NCBI GenBank assembly: GCA_910589265.1 | Contig: CAJUTQ010000053.1 | Coordinates: 1-64,000, forward strand | Length of the DNA stretch: 64,000 bases | Reading direction: 5' to 3' | Source: an uncultured Lachnospiraceae bacterium | GTDB taxonomy: Bacteria > Bacillota > Clostridia > Lachnospirales > Lachnospiraceae | In this document: piece by piece, positions 24,975 to 33,495 of the stretch | Numbering within the stretch: the first letter of the stretch is position 1 | Layout: every line of letters starts with the position of its first letter | Notes under the pieces: model-generated | What the model was told of the DNA's origin: nothing | Databases searched by the model: none | What the model saw: the letters and a program-made list of their open reading frames with translations, nothing else | Program-made: the position numbers and the translations under genes

Positions 24975-25973
24975 ATGGTTCTGCTGGAGGAGCTTTTAAA
25001 GGAAGCAAAGAAAAAAAAGGCATCGGATATCCATGTGGCTGTAGGATCCATTCCTTATCTTCGCGTGAACGGACGCCTGCAGCCAACAAGTTTTTCCCCA
25101 GTAGAGCAGGCAGACTCACTGGAGATACTTGTTCAAATTATGACGTCAGATCAGAGGGAGAAATTTGAAGAAAGAGGAGAGTTCGATGTCGCTTATGGAG
25201 ATGAAGCCAAAGGGAGATATAGGATTCATGCATTTAAACAAAGGAAAACAGCAGCTATGGTATTCCACAGAATAGAAGAGGAGATTCCAGACTTAGACTC
25301 TCTTGGAATGCCAGCTTTTGTAAAAGAAATATGTCATGCCAATAAGGGACTTTGCATTATATCTGGCCCTGTCGGCGGGGGAAAGTCTATGACATTGGCG
25401 GCTATGGTAAATCATATAAATGAAAATAGAGAGGCTTTTATTGTTACGATAGAAAATCCAGTGGAATACTGTCATAAAAATGATAAATCGTTGATTGTCC
25501 AAAGAGAGGTAGGTTCAGACACAAAAGGATATGGGCAGGGACTAAAAGACGCCCTTAGAGAAGATGCAGATGTCATTGTTGTTGGAGAGATTGCAGATGT
25601 GGAGACACTGGAAGGCATACTCATGGCTGTTGAGACAGGACATCTTGTTTTAGCTGCAGCTCCAGGCAATCATATTTGTGACAGCATTGAATATTTAATA
25701 AGGCTTTTAAGGCCCCAAAAGCTGGAAGAAAATATAAGGCGTCTGGCCTCTACCTTAAGGGGAGTAGTTTCCCAAAGGATTGTTTCTATTACAGATTATA
25801 AAAGGCAGCTTGTTTTTGAGGCTATAGAAATGGATGAGAGAGCAAAGGAACAGATAAAAAAAGGCACCTATGAGGATTTAAAGCCTAATATTACTATGAA
25901 GGATACAATCGATGTCCTAGTAAAGAATAAGCAAATTACCAGTGAGGATGGAAGAAAACTTCTAGAAAATTAA
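24975..25973 (+). CDS. divergent, orphan PilT-family (T4P/T2SS) ATPase
   Basis: This 332-residue protein aligns along its length with pilus retraction ATPases: KASDIHVAVGSIPYLRVNG, REKFEERGEFDVAYG, RYRIHAF, then the RecA-like domain. Walker A is GPVGGGKS (131-138). Other signatures differ from PilT: the Asp box TIEDP reads TIENP (Asn161), GEMRDLET reads GEIADVET (204-211), and the TLHT His box after TGHLV is replaced by AAAPGNH. The C-terminal AIRNLIRE motif is also missing. No pilin, pilB or pilC is near. It follows ctp after 15 bp with AAAGGAGG. ATP binding is likely; normal retraction motor activity is doubtful. Confidence 0.88.
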   Translation: MVLLEELLKEAKKKKASDIHVAVGSIPYLRVNGRLQPTSFSPVEQADSLEILVQIMTSDQREKFEERGEFDVAYGDEAKGRYRIHAFKQRKTAAMVFHRIEEEIPDLDSLGMPAFVKEICHANKGLCIISGPVGGGKSMTLAAMVNHINENREAFIVTIENPVEYCHKNDKSLIVQREVGSDTKGYGQGLKDALREDADVIVVGEIADVETLEGILMAVETGHLVLAAAPGNHICDSIEYLIRLLRPQKLEENIRRLASTLRGVVSQRIVSITDYKRQLVFEAIEMDERAKEQIKKGTYEDLKPNITMKDTIDVLVKNKQITSEDGRKLLEN

Positions 25974-25990
25974 AAAAGGAGGCAGAAATA

Positions 25991-26470
25991 ATGGAAAAAG
26001 AGTGGAAAGGATGGCAGGTAGTGGCAGCAGCTTTTGGAGTCACTGTCCTTGTAATGTTTCTTTCACCGCCCATCCTTTCTTATTTGGAACATGTTACTTA
26101 TGAGACAGACAAGCATTGGCTGGAAGAAGTAGGAACTGTTATGGTAAGGGCCCTTCAGGATGTATGTGTAGAAAAACCAGTGGAGGAGGTGGCAGGGAAA
26201 GAATGGACCTCCATCACTTTGCTGAATAACGAACGTCCTGTCATAGAGACAGAAGACGAGAGGTTTCGCACCTTTGACCATGAAGTTCTGAAAAATCTTG
26301 CAGAAGATCAGGGAGAAAAAGTACAGGCCAGATTTCAGACAAAAGGAGCCAAGGAATTATATTATCGTATTTCTGAAGATTATCAGACTGTGGAGGTGAA
26401 AGTGACAGGAAGTAATGGAAAAGAAATGCCGAAAGGAAGAGAACTACAAATAACAAAAAAAGCGTCTTGA
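25991..26470 (+). CDS. small single-pass membrane protein of unknown function
   Basis: This 159-residue protein has a short cytoplasmic start (MEKEWKGWQ), one membrane helix (VVAAAFGVTVLVMFLSPPIL, about 10-29) and an extracytoplasmic, charged alpha/beta domain. It follows the PilT-like gene by 17 bp with AAGGAGG and is the last gene of sigK-ctp-pilT. It has no prepilin peptidase site, so it is not an ordinary pilin, although its layout (short basic start, one helix, soluble domain) is pilin-like. It may be the partner of the PilT-like ATPase. No family was recognised. Confidence 0.75.
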   Translation: MEKEWKGWQVVAAAFGVTVLVMFLSPPILSYLEHVTYETDKHWLEEVGTVMVRALQDVCVEKPVEEVAGKEWTSITLLNNERPVIETEDERFRTFDHEVLKNLAEDQGEKVQARFQTKGAKELYYRISEDYQTVEVKVTGSNGKEMPKGRELQITKKAS

Positions 26471-26511
26471 AGTGGTTTAAGCTATTGTGAGACACCTTAT
26501 CATTTTGGAAT

Positions 26512-26545
26512 ATTCTATCATATAAATGTATTTACATGATAGAAT
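26512..26545. promoter_or_regulatory. 34-bp near-perfect palindrome, operator candidate
   Basis: ATTCTATCAT (26512-26521) and ATGATAGAAT (26536-26545) are exact complements. The centre TAAAT/ATTTA also pairs; one A-C mismatch and the central G-T are the only breaks. It covers the -35 element at 26531-26536. It lacks a T-tract on either side, so a protein-binding operator is more likely than a terminator. Confidence 0.65.
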
Positions 26546-26559
26546 GATTCGTGTATAAT
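26531..26559 (+). promoter_or_regulatory. promoter of the comM-dprA-topA run
   Basis: TTTACA (26531-26536), a 17-bp spacer and TATAAT (26554-26559). The start site would be near 26566, 25 bp before the comM ATG. The -35 lies in the right arm of the palindrome. Confidence 0.78.
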
Positions 26560-26590
26560 AAACGAGACAAAATATATTAAGGAGGCAAAG

Positions 26591-28120
26591 ATGTATTGCA
26601 GAATCATATCAGGCGCAGTATTTGGAATGGAAAGCGATACTGTATATGTAGAAGTAAATATTTCAGATGGTATGCCCGTATTTGAAATGGTGGGCTGTCT
26701 TGCAACAGAGGTAAAGGAAGCGAAGGAGAGAGTGAGGACTGCCTTGCGCAATGAAGGTATTTTTCTTCCTCCTAAACGGATTACTGTAAATTTATCGCCA
26801 GCTTACCGAAAGAAAGAAGGATCTGCTTTTGACCTGCCTGTGGCTGTTGGAATTATGTCAGCTTTGGGGAAGCTTCCAAAGGAACGAATAGAAAATACGA
26901 TGTTTATTGGAGAATTGTCGTTAAACGGCAGATTAAATAGTATAAAAGGTGTGCTCCCCATAGTTGCCAAAGCCAAGAGAGAGGGGATTTCCCGTTGTAT
27001 TATTCCATGGGAAAATGTTCTGGAAGGAGAGGCGGTAAAAGGAGTGGAAGTCATTGCAGTCTCAAGCCTCTCAGAGGTTGTGTCCTTTCTCTTTGGAAAA
27101 GAAATAAGGGTCCAAGAAAGGGTAAGGAAGGATTCTTGGGAAAAGACGAATGACATGGATTTTTCAGATGTAAGGGGCCAGGAGGGGGCCAAACGAGCAG
27201 CTGAAATTGCAGCCTCAGGTTTTCATAATATGCTTATGATTGGAGAGCCAGGTGTAGGCAAAACAATGTTGGCAAAGCGAATTACAACTATTCTTCCACC
27301 GCTGTCTGCGGAGGAGAGTCTAGAAGTTTCTACTATCTATAGTGTCGCCGGACTTCTTCAGAAGAAAGAAGGAATCATGACGGAGCGGCCGTTTATTAAT
27401 CCCCATCATACAATTACAGAACAGGCATTTGCTGGAGGAGGAAGAATTCCAAAGCCAGGTGCAGTTAGCATGGCCCATCGGGGAGTGCTGTTTATGGACG
27501 AGCTATTAGAGTTTAGACGTTCCATACTGGAAATACTTCGTCAGCCCTTAGAAGAAGGGAATATATGGATTACAAGAAGTCAGGGAGCTTATCTTTATCC
27601 TGCCCAATTTATTTTTATTGCTGCAATGAATCCCTGTCCATGTGGTTATTTTCCTGATTTTCATAAATGCAGTTGTACAGAATATCAAAGAAAGAACTAT
27701 TTGAATAAATTAAGCGCTCCTCTTATGGATAGAATAGATATTTGCACAGAGGTACATAGAACAGGAATAAAGCATCTTTTCCAAGAGAAAGAACAAGGAG
27801 AAGGGAAAAAAGGAGAAAATTCTAAGGAAATAAGAAAACGGGTTATACGAACTGGAGATATACAAAAAGAGAGATATAAAAATACAGAAATTCATTATAA
27901 TGGGGAGCTTCAGGGAGAAGATGTGGAAAAATATTGTTCTTTGGATAAAAGAGAAAAAAAGTTTCTTAAACAAATCATGGAAAAATGGAATTTGAGTGTG
28001 CGGGCCTATGAGAAAATATGTAAGGTGGCAAGAACTATAGCAGATATGGAAGAAAGTGAAAAAATAACATTGGAACATATTGGAGAGGCGGCGGGATATC
28101 GAGTTGGAAAAGGAAAGTAA
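26591..28120 (+). CDS. comM: YifB/ComM-family Mg-chelatase-like AAA+ ATPase
   Basis: This 509-residue AAA+ helicase-like protein, in the ComM/RadD-like group, promotes branch migration during DNA uptake recombination. An N-terminal ChlI-type domain (VEVNISDGMPVFEMVG, KKEGSAFDLPVAVGIM) precedes the ATPase domain with Walker A GEPGVGKT, HHTITEQAFAGGG, Walker B GVLFMDELLEF and MNPCPCGYFPD (metal-binding Cys). AAGGAGG precedes the ATG. It lies 19 bp before dprA, a frequent pairing of natural transformation genes. Confidence 0.93.
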   Translation: MYCRIISGAVFGMESDTVYVEVNISDGMPVFEMVGCLATEVKEAKERVRTALRNEGIFLPPKRITVNLSPAYRKKEGSAFDLPVAVGIMSALGKLPKERIENTMFIGELSLNGRLNSIKGVLPIVAKAKREGISRCIIPWENVLEGEAVKGVEVIAVSSLSEVVSFLFGKEIRVQERVRKDSWEKTNDMDFSDVRGQEGAKRAAEIAASGFHNMLMIGEPGVGKTMLAKRITTILPPLSAEESLEVSTIYSVAGLLQKKEGIMTERPFINPHHTITEQAFAGGGRIPKPGAVSMAHRGVLFMDELLEFRRSILEILRQPLEEGNIWITRSQGAYLYPAQFIFIAAMNPCPCGYFPDFHKCSCTEYQRKNYLNKLSAPLMDRIDICTEVHRTGIKHLFQEKEQGEGKKGENSKEIRKRVIRTGDIQKERYKNTEIHYNGELQGEDVEKYCSLDKREKKFLKQIMEKWNLSVRAYEKICKVARTIADMEESEKITLEHIGEAAGYRVGKGK

Positions 28121-28139
28121 CAGGAAGGAAGACATAGAG

Positions 28140-29069
28140 ATGGATAGTAAGGGCATATATAATAACAGAGAAATACAATATGCTGCCAAAGGAGAGCCAG
28201 ACTATCCAAAACGGCTCTTACATATACCATCTCCCCCAAAGGGTATTTATTACATAGGAAAACTGCCAAGGGAAGAGGTCCCTAGTGTGGCAATGATTGG
28301 AGCCAGAGTCTGCTCAGAATACGGGAGAATGGTTGCCAAAACTTTTGGGGAATATTTGGCCCAAAACGGAATTCAAATTATTAGCGGCATGGCAAGGGGA
28401 ATTGATTCCATAGGGCAAAAAGGGGCATTGGACGCAGGAGGGCAAAGCTTTGGCGTACTTGGCTCGGGGGTGGACATATGCTATCCAAAAGAAAATCTTC
28501 CCCTTTATAAACAATTAAAAAAAATGGGAGGTGTTTTATCAGAGTTTGCGCCTAAAATGCCCCCTAAGGCCAATCATTTTCCAGCAAGAAACAGAATTAT
28601 CAGTGGATTATCGGATTTAGTTCTTGTCATTGAGGCAAAGGAAAAGAGTGGAACTTTCATTACAGTGGATATGGCCTTGGAGCAAGGAAAGGATGTGGCT
28701 GTAATACCAGGACGTATTTCTGATCCTTTCAGCAAAGGATGTAACGAGTTATTAAAACAGGGCGCCTATGTGGCGACAAGTCCAGAAGATATATTGGATA
28801 TACTTTCCTTTACACTGGATAGGAGGATAAAACCTTATCAAAAGATAAAACCGTACCAAATGAAAGAAAAAACACAGTATTTGCTTGAAAACAAAGAAAA
28901 TATGGTGTATAGTTGTTTAGGTTTCTATAGCAAAAATCTGGATGATATTTCCAATGAGGTTTCCATGCCTGTTTCTGAAGTGTTATCCATACTCATAAAA
29001 TTAGAATTAAAAGGTTATATTAGAGAAATAGCAAAAAACAATTATGTTGTTAATACAGAAAATAATTGA
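28140..29069 (+). CDS. dprA: DNA processing protein DprA, lacking the N-terminal helical domain
   Basis: DprA loads RecA on incoming single-stranded DNA. This 309-residue protein has the DprA Rossmann fold: GARVCSEYGRMVA, SGMARGIDSIGQKGAL and GSGVDICYP, then FPARNRIISGLSD and GTFITVDMALEQGKDV, plus a C-terminal winged-helix segment (SNEVSMPVSEVLSILIKLEL). It begins directly at the Rossmann part (GEPDYPKRL), so the usual SAM/HhH-like N-terminal domain of about 60 residues is absent. ATG 28140 has AGGAAGGA upstream; an in-frame TTG at 28080 would overlap comM. Confidence 0.92.
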   Translation: MDSKGIYNNREIQYAAKGEPDYPKRLLHIPSPPKGIYYIGKLPREEVPSVAMIGARVCSEYGRMVAKTFGEYLAQNGIQIISGMARGIDSIGQKGALDAGGQSFGVLGSGVDICYPKENLPLYKQLKKMGGVLSEFAPKMPPKANHFPARNRIISGLSDLVLVIEAKEKSGTFITVDMALEQGKDVAVIPGRISDPFSKGCNELLKQGAYVATSPEDILDILSFTLDRRIKPYQKIKPYQMKEKTQYLLENKENMVYSCLGFYSKNLDDISNEVSMPVSEVLSILIKLELKGYIREIAKNNYVVNTENN

Positions 29070-29095
29070 AAAATTTGTTTTTTTGGAGGCACAGG

Positions 29096-31186
29096 ATGGC
29101 AAAGTATCTAGTGATTGTAGAATCACCTGCAAAAGTAAAAACAATTAAAAAGTTTTTAGGTTCCAATTATGAGGTGGCTGCCAGTAACGGACATGTGAGG
29201 GACCTTCCCAAAAGTCAGATGGGAATAGACATAGAGCATGATTTTGAGCCCAAATATATTACAATAAGAGGAAAGGGGGATATTTTAGCAAATCTGCGAA
29301 AGGAAGTAAAAAAAGCAGAAAAAATATATCTGGCAACAGACCCTGATAGGGAAGGGGAGGCTATTTCCTGGCATTTATGGAAGGCGTTGAAGTTGGACGA
29401 AAAAAAAGTTTATAGAATTACCTTTAACGAAATTACAAAAAATGCAGTAAAGGAGTCTATGAAAGAAGCAAGAGAAATTAATATGGACTTAGTAGATGCC
29501 CAACAGGCAAGAAGATGTTTGGACAGGATGGTAGGCTATCGTATCTCTCCCCTCTTGTGGGGAAAGGTAAAAAGAGGGTTAAGCGCTGGCAGAGTTCAAT
29601 CTGTTGCCCTTCGCATCATTTGTGACAGGGAGGAGGAGATTAACGCCTTTATACCAGAAGAATACTGGTCATTAGAGGCAGATTTTCGTATTCCAGGAGA
29701 GAAAAAGCCCCTTTGTGCAAAGTTTTATGGTGATGAAAAGGGAAAAATTCCTATAGCCTCAAAAGAAGCGATGGATAGAATTTTAGAAGATTTGGAAGGC
29801 GCAAAATATAAAATTTTAGACGTAAAAAGGGGAGTGCGTATGAAAAAAGCTCCTATTCCTTTTACGACAAGTACATTGCAGCAGGAAGCGAGCAAAGTGT
29901 TAAACTTTTCCACACAAAAGACCATGCGCCTGGCACAGCAGTTATATGAGGGAATTGATTTAAAAGGAAGTGGGACTGTAGGAGTCATTACTTACTTAAG
30001 AACAGATTCCACAAGAGTATCTGAAGAGGCAGAAAAAGGGGCAAAGGCTTATATATTGGAACATTATGGAGAAGAATATGTGGCTGGAAAGTCAGGAGAG
30101 AAGAAAAAGGACAAAAAAATCCAGGATGCCCATGAGGCAATTCGTCCTACAGATATTTCCAGGACGCCAGCAGCTCTTAAAGAGTCTCTTTCCAGGGATC
30201 AATTTCGATTATATCAATTAATTTGGAAAAGATTTACAGCAAGCAGGATGATGCCTGCAAAATATGAGACAATATCTGTAAAGATTGGCGGAAATCAGTA
30301 CCGGTTTACAGTAGCTGCCTCTAAGATTGTTTTTGACGGTTTTATGTCCGTATATACAGAGACAGACGAAGATATAGACAAAGGGACGAGGATGATAAAA
30401 GGAATTGATGAAAATACTCCTTTGGATTTTCAGGAATTTCATACAAAGCAGCATTTTACCCAGCCTCCAGCTCATTATACAGAAGCGGCTCTTGTGCGGA
30501 CCTTAGAGGAGTTAGGCATTGGAAGGCCTAGCACCTATGCTCCTACAATTACAACTATTTTAGCAAGACGCTATGTTGTAAAGGAAAACAAAAACCTTTA
30601 TGTGACAGAATTAGGAGAAGTAGTCAACCATATGATGAAGGAAGCCTTTCCCAGTATTGTTGATGTAAATTTTACAGCGAATCTGGAATCTCTTCTAGAT
30701 AAAGTGGAGGAAGGTTCTGTCAATTGGAAAACGGTAGTAAGCAACTTCTATCCTGATTTAAATGAAGCGGTAAATCAGGCAGAAAAAGAATTGGAAGAGG
30801 TAAAAATAGAAGATGAGGTTTCCGATGTAATATGTGATCAATGTGGAAGAAACATGGTCATTAAGTATGGACCCCATGGACGTTTCTTAGCGTGCCCTGG
30901 ATTTCCAGACTGCAGGAATACAAAACCTTATTTAGAAAAAATAGGAGTATTTTGTCCAAAATGCGGTAAAGAAATTGTACTTCGAAAGACAAAAAAAGGA
31001 AGAAAATATTACGGATGTGAAGATAATCCTGATTGTGATTTTATGTCCTGGCAAAAGCCTTCTACTGAGAAATGCCCAAACTGTGGAGGACTTATGGTAG
31101 AAAAAGGGAATAAGCTTGTATGTATTAGCGATGGATGTGGAACCATTGTGAACAAGAAAAAAGAGGAAATTTCTGTACTTCAATGA
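29096..31186 (+). CDS. topA: DNA topoisomerase I
   Basis: This 696-residue type IA topoisomerase relaxes negative supercoils. Toprim motifs are LVIVESPAKVKTI and TDPDREGEAISWH; the catalytic Tyr300 is in TYLRTDSTR; the gate is RRCLDRMVGYRISPLLW. Three zinc ribbons end the protein: CDQCGRNM...CPGFPDC, CPKCGKEI...CEDNPDC and CPNCGGLM...CISDGC. ATG 29096 follows GGAGG. It is co-directional with dprA and closed by a terminator. Confidence 0.97.
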   Translation: MAKYLVIVESPAKVKTIKKFLGSNYEVAASNGHVRDLPKSQMGIDIEHDFEPKYITIRGKGDILANLRKEVKKAEKIYLATDPDREGEAISWHLWKALKLDEKKVYRITFNEITKNAVKESMKEAREINMDLVDAQQARRCLDRMVGYRISPLLWGKVKRGLSAGRVQSVALRIICDREEEINAFIPEEYWSLEADFRIPGEKKPLCAKFYGDEKGKIPIASKEAMDRILEDLEGAKYKILDVKRGVRMKKAPIPFTTSTLQQEASKVLNFSTQKTMRLAQQLYEGIDLKGSGTVGVITYLRTDSTRVSEEAEKGAKAYILEHYGEEYVAGKSGEKKKDKKIQDAHEAIRPTDISRTPAALKESLSRDQFRLYQLIWKRFTASRMMPAKYETISVKIGGNQYRFTVAASKIVFDGFMSVYTETDEDIDKGTRMIKGIDENTPLDFQEFHTKQHFTQPPAHYTEAALVRTLEELGIGRPSTYAPTITTILARRYVVKENKNLYVTELGEVVNHMMKEAFPSIVDVNFTANLESLLDKVEEGSVNWKTVVSNFYPDLNEAVNQAEKELEEVKIEDEVSDVICDQCGRNMVIKYGPHGRFLACPGFPDCRNTKPYLEKIGVFCPKCGKEIVLRKTKKGRKYYGCEDNPDCDFMSWQKPSTEKCPNCGGLMVEKGNKLVCISDGCGTIVNKKKEEISVLQ

Positions 31187-31212
31187 AAAAACTGACAATT
31201 TAATAAGATGTC

Positions 31213-31250
31213 GAAAAAAAAGTGGAAATGTTTGATTTCCCCTTTTTTTT
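31213..31250 (+). terminator. intrinsic terminator after topA
   Basis: An A-rich left arm and GTGGAAA (31213-31228) pairs with TTTCCCC plus a run of eight T, with one mismatch. It separates topA from codY. Confidence 0.75.
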
Positions 31251-31312
31251 GTGATAATATATATAATATGTCACATGCTTAGTATGGTATGCACAAAGGA
31301 GAATGAAAATAG

Positions 31313-32098
31313 ATGAGTAGTGTACAATTATTGGATAAAACGAGAAAAATTAACAAGCTGCTCCATAACAGCAGTTCGAGCAAGGTAGTCTTTAACGACA
31401 TTTGCAGTATACTAAAAGAAATTATGAAATCGAATGTACTAGTCATTAGTAAAAAGGGAAAGGTACTGGGAACTGGATTTTTCACTGGAATTGACGAAAT
31501 TGAGGAACTTTTGCACTTTGAGGTTGGAGGATTTATCGATCCAATACTCAATGAAAGATTACTCAGCGTGCTTTCGACAAAAGAGAATGTAAATTTGGAA
31601 ACGTTAGGGTTTGAGCATGCAGGGAGCAGGAAGGCCCAAGCTCTCATTGCGCCTATTGATATTGCAGGAGAGCGTCTTGGAACTTTATTTATTTACAAAG
31701 AGGAAGAGCAGTATTTGATTGATGATATTATTTTGTGTGAGTATGGGGCAACGGTCGTAGGACTTGAAATGCTTCGTTCCGTTAATGAAGAAACTGCTGA
31801 AGAAAGCCGTAAACAGCAAGTTGTTTCTTCAGCTATTAGTACTTTATCTTTTTCTGAAATGGAAGCAATTATTCATATTTTTGAAGAATTAGAAGGAAAT
31901 GAAGGAATATTAGTGGCAAGTAAAATTGCGGACAGGGTAGGGATTACCCGCTCTGTTATTGTAAATGCCCTTCGAAAGTTTGAAAGCGCTGGAATTATTG
32001 AATCCCGATCTTCTGGAATGAAGGGAACATATATTAAGGTATTGAATGATCTAATATTTGGAGAAGTGAAGAAGCTGAAAGAAAATCCTTCTGCTTAG
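31313..32098 (+). CDS. codY: GTP- and branched-chain-amino-acid-sensing global repressor CodY
   Basis: This 261-residue regulator represses stationary-phase, nitrogen and often motility genes when GTP and Ile/Leu/Val are plentiful. The N-terminal GAF domain (about 1-155, start MSSVQLLDKTRKINKLLHN) binds the amino acid. The C-terminal winged helix reads ASKIADRVGITRSVIVNALR and SRSSGMKGTYIKVLND. The site CAAAGGAG precedes the ATG. Its place directly before flgB matches the Bacillus arrangement. Confidence 0.96.
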   Translation: MSSVQLLDKTRKINKLLHNSSSSKVVFNDICSILKEIMKSNVLVISKKGKVLGTGFFTGIDEIEELLHFEVGGFIDPILNERLLSVLSTKENVNLETLGFEHAGSRKAQALIAPIDIAGERLGTLFIYKEEEQYLIDDIILCEYGATVVGLEMLRSVNEETAEESRKQQVVSSAISTLSFSEMEAIIHIFEELEGNEGILVASKIADRVGITRSVIVNALRKFESAGIIESRSSGMKGTYIKVLNDLIFGEVKKLKENPSA

Positions 32099-32499
32099 TT
32101 CTAGAATATAATATAAGGGGTAGAGGTTATTTTGTTCTCTATCAATACATGAATTGCTCTGTCTTATGTATTTATGGAACTCTAAAAATATTCAAAATCC
32201 GTCTAAGGAAGCTATTTTTTCATCCTTTTTAGGCTTTCAAAGTCATGCTTATTGCTGCAAGGAGGATAGTCATGACCTTTTGGAGCTCATATTATATTAG
32301 TATAAATGGAAAGGGTTTTTATTATAGGTAATGAAATTTTTAGAATAATAGTGATGGAGCGTCATATAAATAGAGACAGGAAGAGGAAAAATTTGGTATG
32401 TTTGACTCAATAAGAACTGTAAATGAAAATGGTCGAAAATGCCAGAATTGGAAGGATTTACCAGATAGGTGAGTCCTTTCGTAATATTTTTAAGAGGAT
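32099..32499. other. intergenic region between codY and the fla operon
   Basis: No established gene is present. A 24-codon frame at 32398-32472 (MFDSIRTVNENGRKCQNWKD, then LPDR) has GGAAGAGG upstream and may be a gene remnant or a leader peptide; I cannot assign it. The rest is AT-rich, with short T-runs near 32211. Confidence 0.45.
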
Positions 32500-32514
32500 A
32501 ATTTTCCTAAAAAA
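32500..32514. promoter_or_regulatory. candidate CodY box upstream of flgB
   Basis: AATTTTCCTAAAAAA matches the AATTTTCWGAAAATT consensus at 11 of 15 positions. It lies about 30 bp upstream of the likely flgB -35, in the first gap after codY. AT-rich background makes chance matches possible. Confidence 0.35.
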
Positions 32515-32545
32515 TAATAATTTTTTACCAAAATATAAAAATATC

Positions 32546-32573
32546 TTGTTTTTTCTGCGAAATTTATTATAAT
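32546..32573 (+). promoter_or_regulatory. fla/che operon promoter candidate
   Basis: TTGTTT (32546-32551), a 16-bp spacer and TATAAT (32568-32573), about 38 bp upstream of the flgB start. This suggests sigma-A control of the long operon that contains sigD itself. Confidence 0.6.
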
Positions 32574-32610
32574 ATATAAAGTAAAAGTCGAAAAATGGGA
32601 GGGAAGGCGT

Positions 32611-33006
32611 ATGACAAATTCTGGTATCTTTAGTTATATTAATGTAATAGGCAAGGCAGCGGATGCATCATGGCTTCGCAATGACATTATTGGTGGAAAT
32701 ATAGCAAACGCAAATACGCCGGGATATAAGCGCAAAGACGTTTCTTTTGAAGGTGAATTGCAAAAAGCGCTAATGCATTCTGGACAACAAAGTATGGGTA
32801 AGAAAGTTCGAGAGCTGGACTTAAATAGCAAACGGCTTGAGGGGAAGGTATATACTGATTTAGAAAGATATTCTTACCGCCTTGATAAGAATAATGTGGA
32901 TATTCAGACAGAAAACGTGGAATTAGCAGCAAATCAAATAAAGTATCATGGATTGGTCACAGCAGTTAATGGAAGTTTCAATGCATTAAAGGCAGTAATT
33001 AAATAA
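32611..33006 (+). CDS. flgB: flagellar proximal rod protein FlgB
   Basis: This 131-residue rod protein is exported through the flagellar type III system and assembles the proximal rod. The conserved motif NDIIGGNIANANTPGYKRKD is the N-terminal helix shared by rod and hook proteins, and the C-terminal VELAANQIKYHGLVTAVNG matches FlgB. It is the first gene of the operon, with GGGAGGG upstream. FlgC follows 17 bp later. Confidence 0.95.
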   Translation: MTNSGIFSYINVIGKAADASWLRNDIIGGNIANANTPGYKRKDVSFEGELQKALMHSGQQSMGKKVRELDLNSKRLEGKVYTDLERYSYRLDKNNVDIQTENVELAANQIKYHGLVTAVNGSFNALKAVIK

Positions 33007-33023
33007 AAAGGGGGAAAAGAGAT

Positions 33024-33473
33024 ATGTCAATGTTTCATTCTTTTGATATTAATGCGTCTGGTTTGACAGCAGAGCAGTATAGAATGGATATTATTTCAGG
33101 GAATATTGCAAATGCAAATACAACGAGGACAGAAGACGGCACTCCTTACAGAAGGAAAGTGGTGACTTTTACAGAAAAGGGAAACCGGCCTTCCTTTAGC
33201 CAGATATTGGAAAGGAGCCGGAGAAATGTGGCTGGGACTGGAGTGAAAGTAGACGGTGTGCATGAAGATAATGAGACCGAGATGAGAATGGTGTATGATC
33301 CGGCCCACCCAGATGCAGATGAAAATGGATATGTTACCTTGCCGAATGTAAATATTATTACAGAAATGACGAACTTAATTGATGCCAGTAGAGGTTGGGA
33401 TGCAAACAATACTGCCTTTACAACTAGCAAAGCTATTGCGATGAAGGGTTTAGAGATCGGGAGTAATTCATAA
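33024..33473 (+). CDS. flgC: flagellar rod protein FlgC
   Basis: This 149-residue proximal rod component shows FHSFDINASGLTAEQYRMDI, SGNIANANTTRTEDGTPYRR, the FlgC-type YDPAHPDADENGYVTLPNVN and the C-terminal DASRGWDANNTAF helix. It is exported by the flagellar apparatus and sits between flgB and fliE as in other fla operons. Confidence 0.96.
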   Translation: MSMFHSFDINASGLTAEQYRMDIISGNIANANTTRTEDGTPYRRKVVTFTEKGNRPSFSQILERSRRNVAGTGVKVDGVHEDNETEMRMVYDPAHPDADENGYVTLPNVNIITEMTNLIDASRGWDANNTAFTTSKAIAMKGLEIGSNS

Positions 33474-33495
33474 TAATGCATAGGAGGTGTTTTGA

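Noticed and set aside
23120..26470. Type IV pilus locus
   Set aside because: Only a divergent PilT-like ATPase is present; no pilin, PilB, PilC or PilD was seen.
32398..32472. 24-codon frame as a real gene
   Set aside because: It is short, without recognisable similarity or downstream coupling; noted only as a possible remnant.
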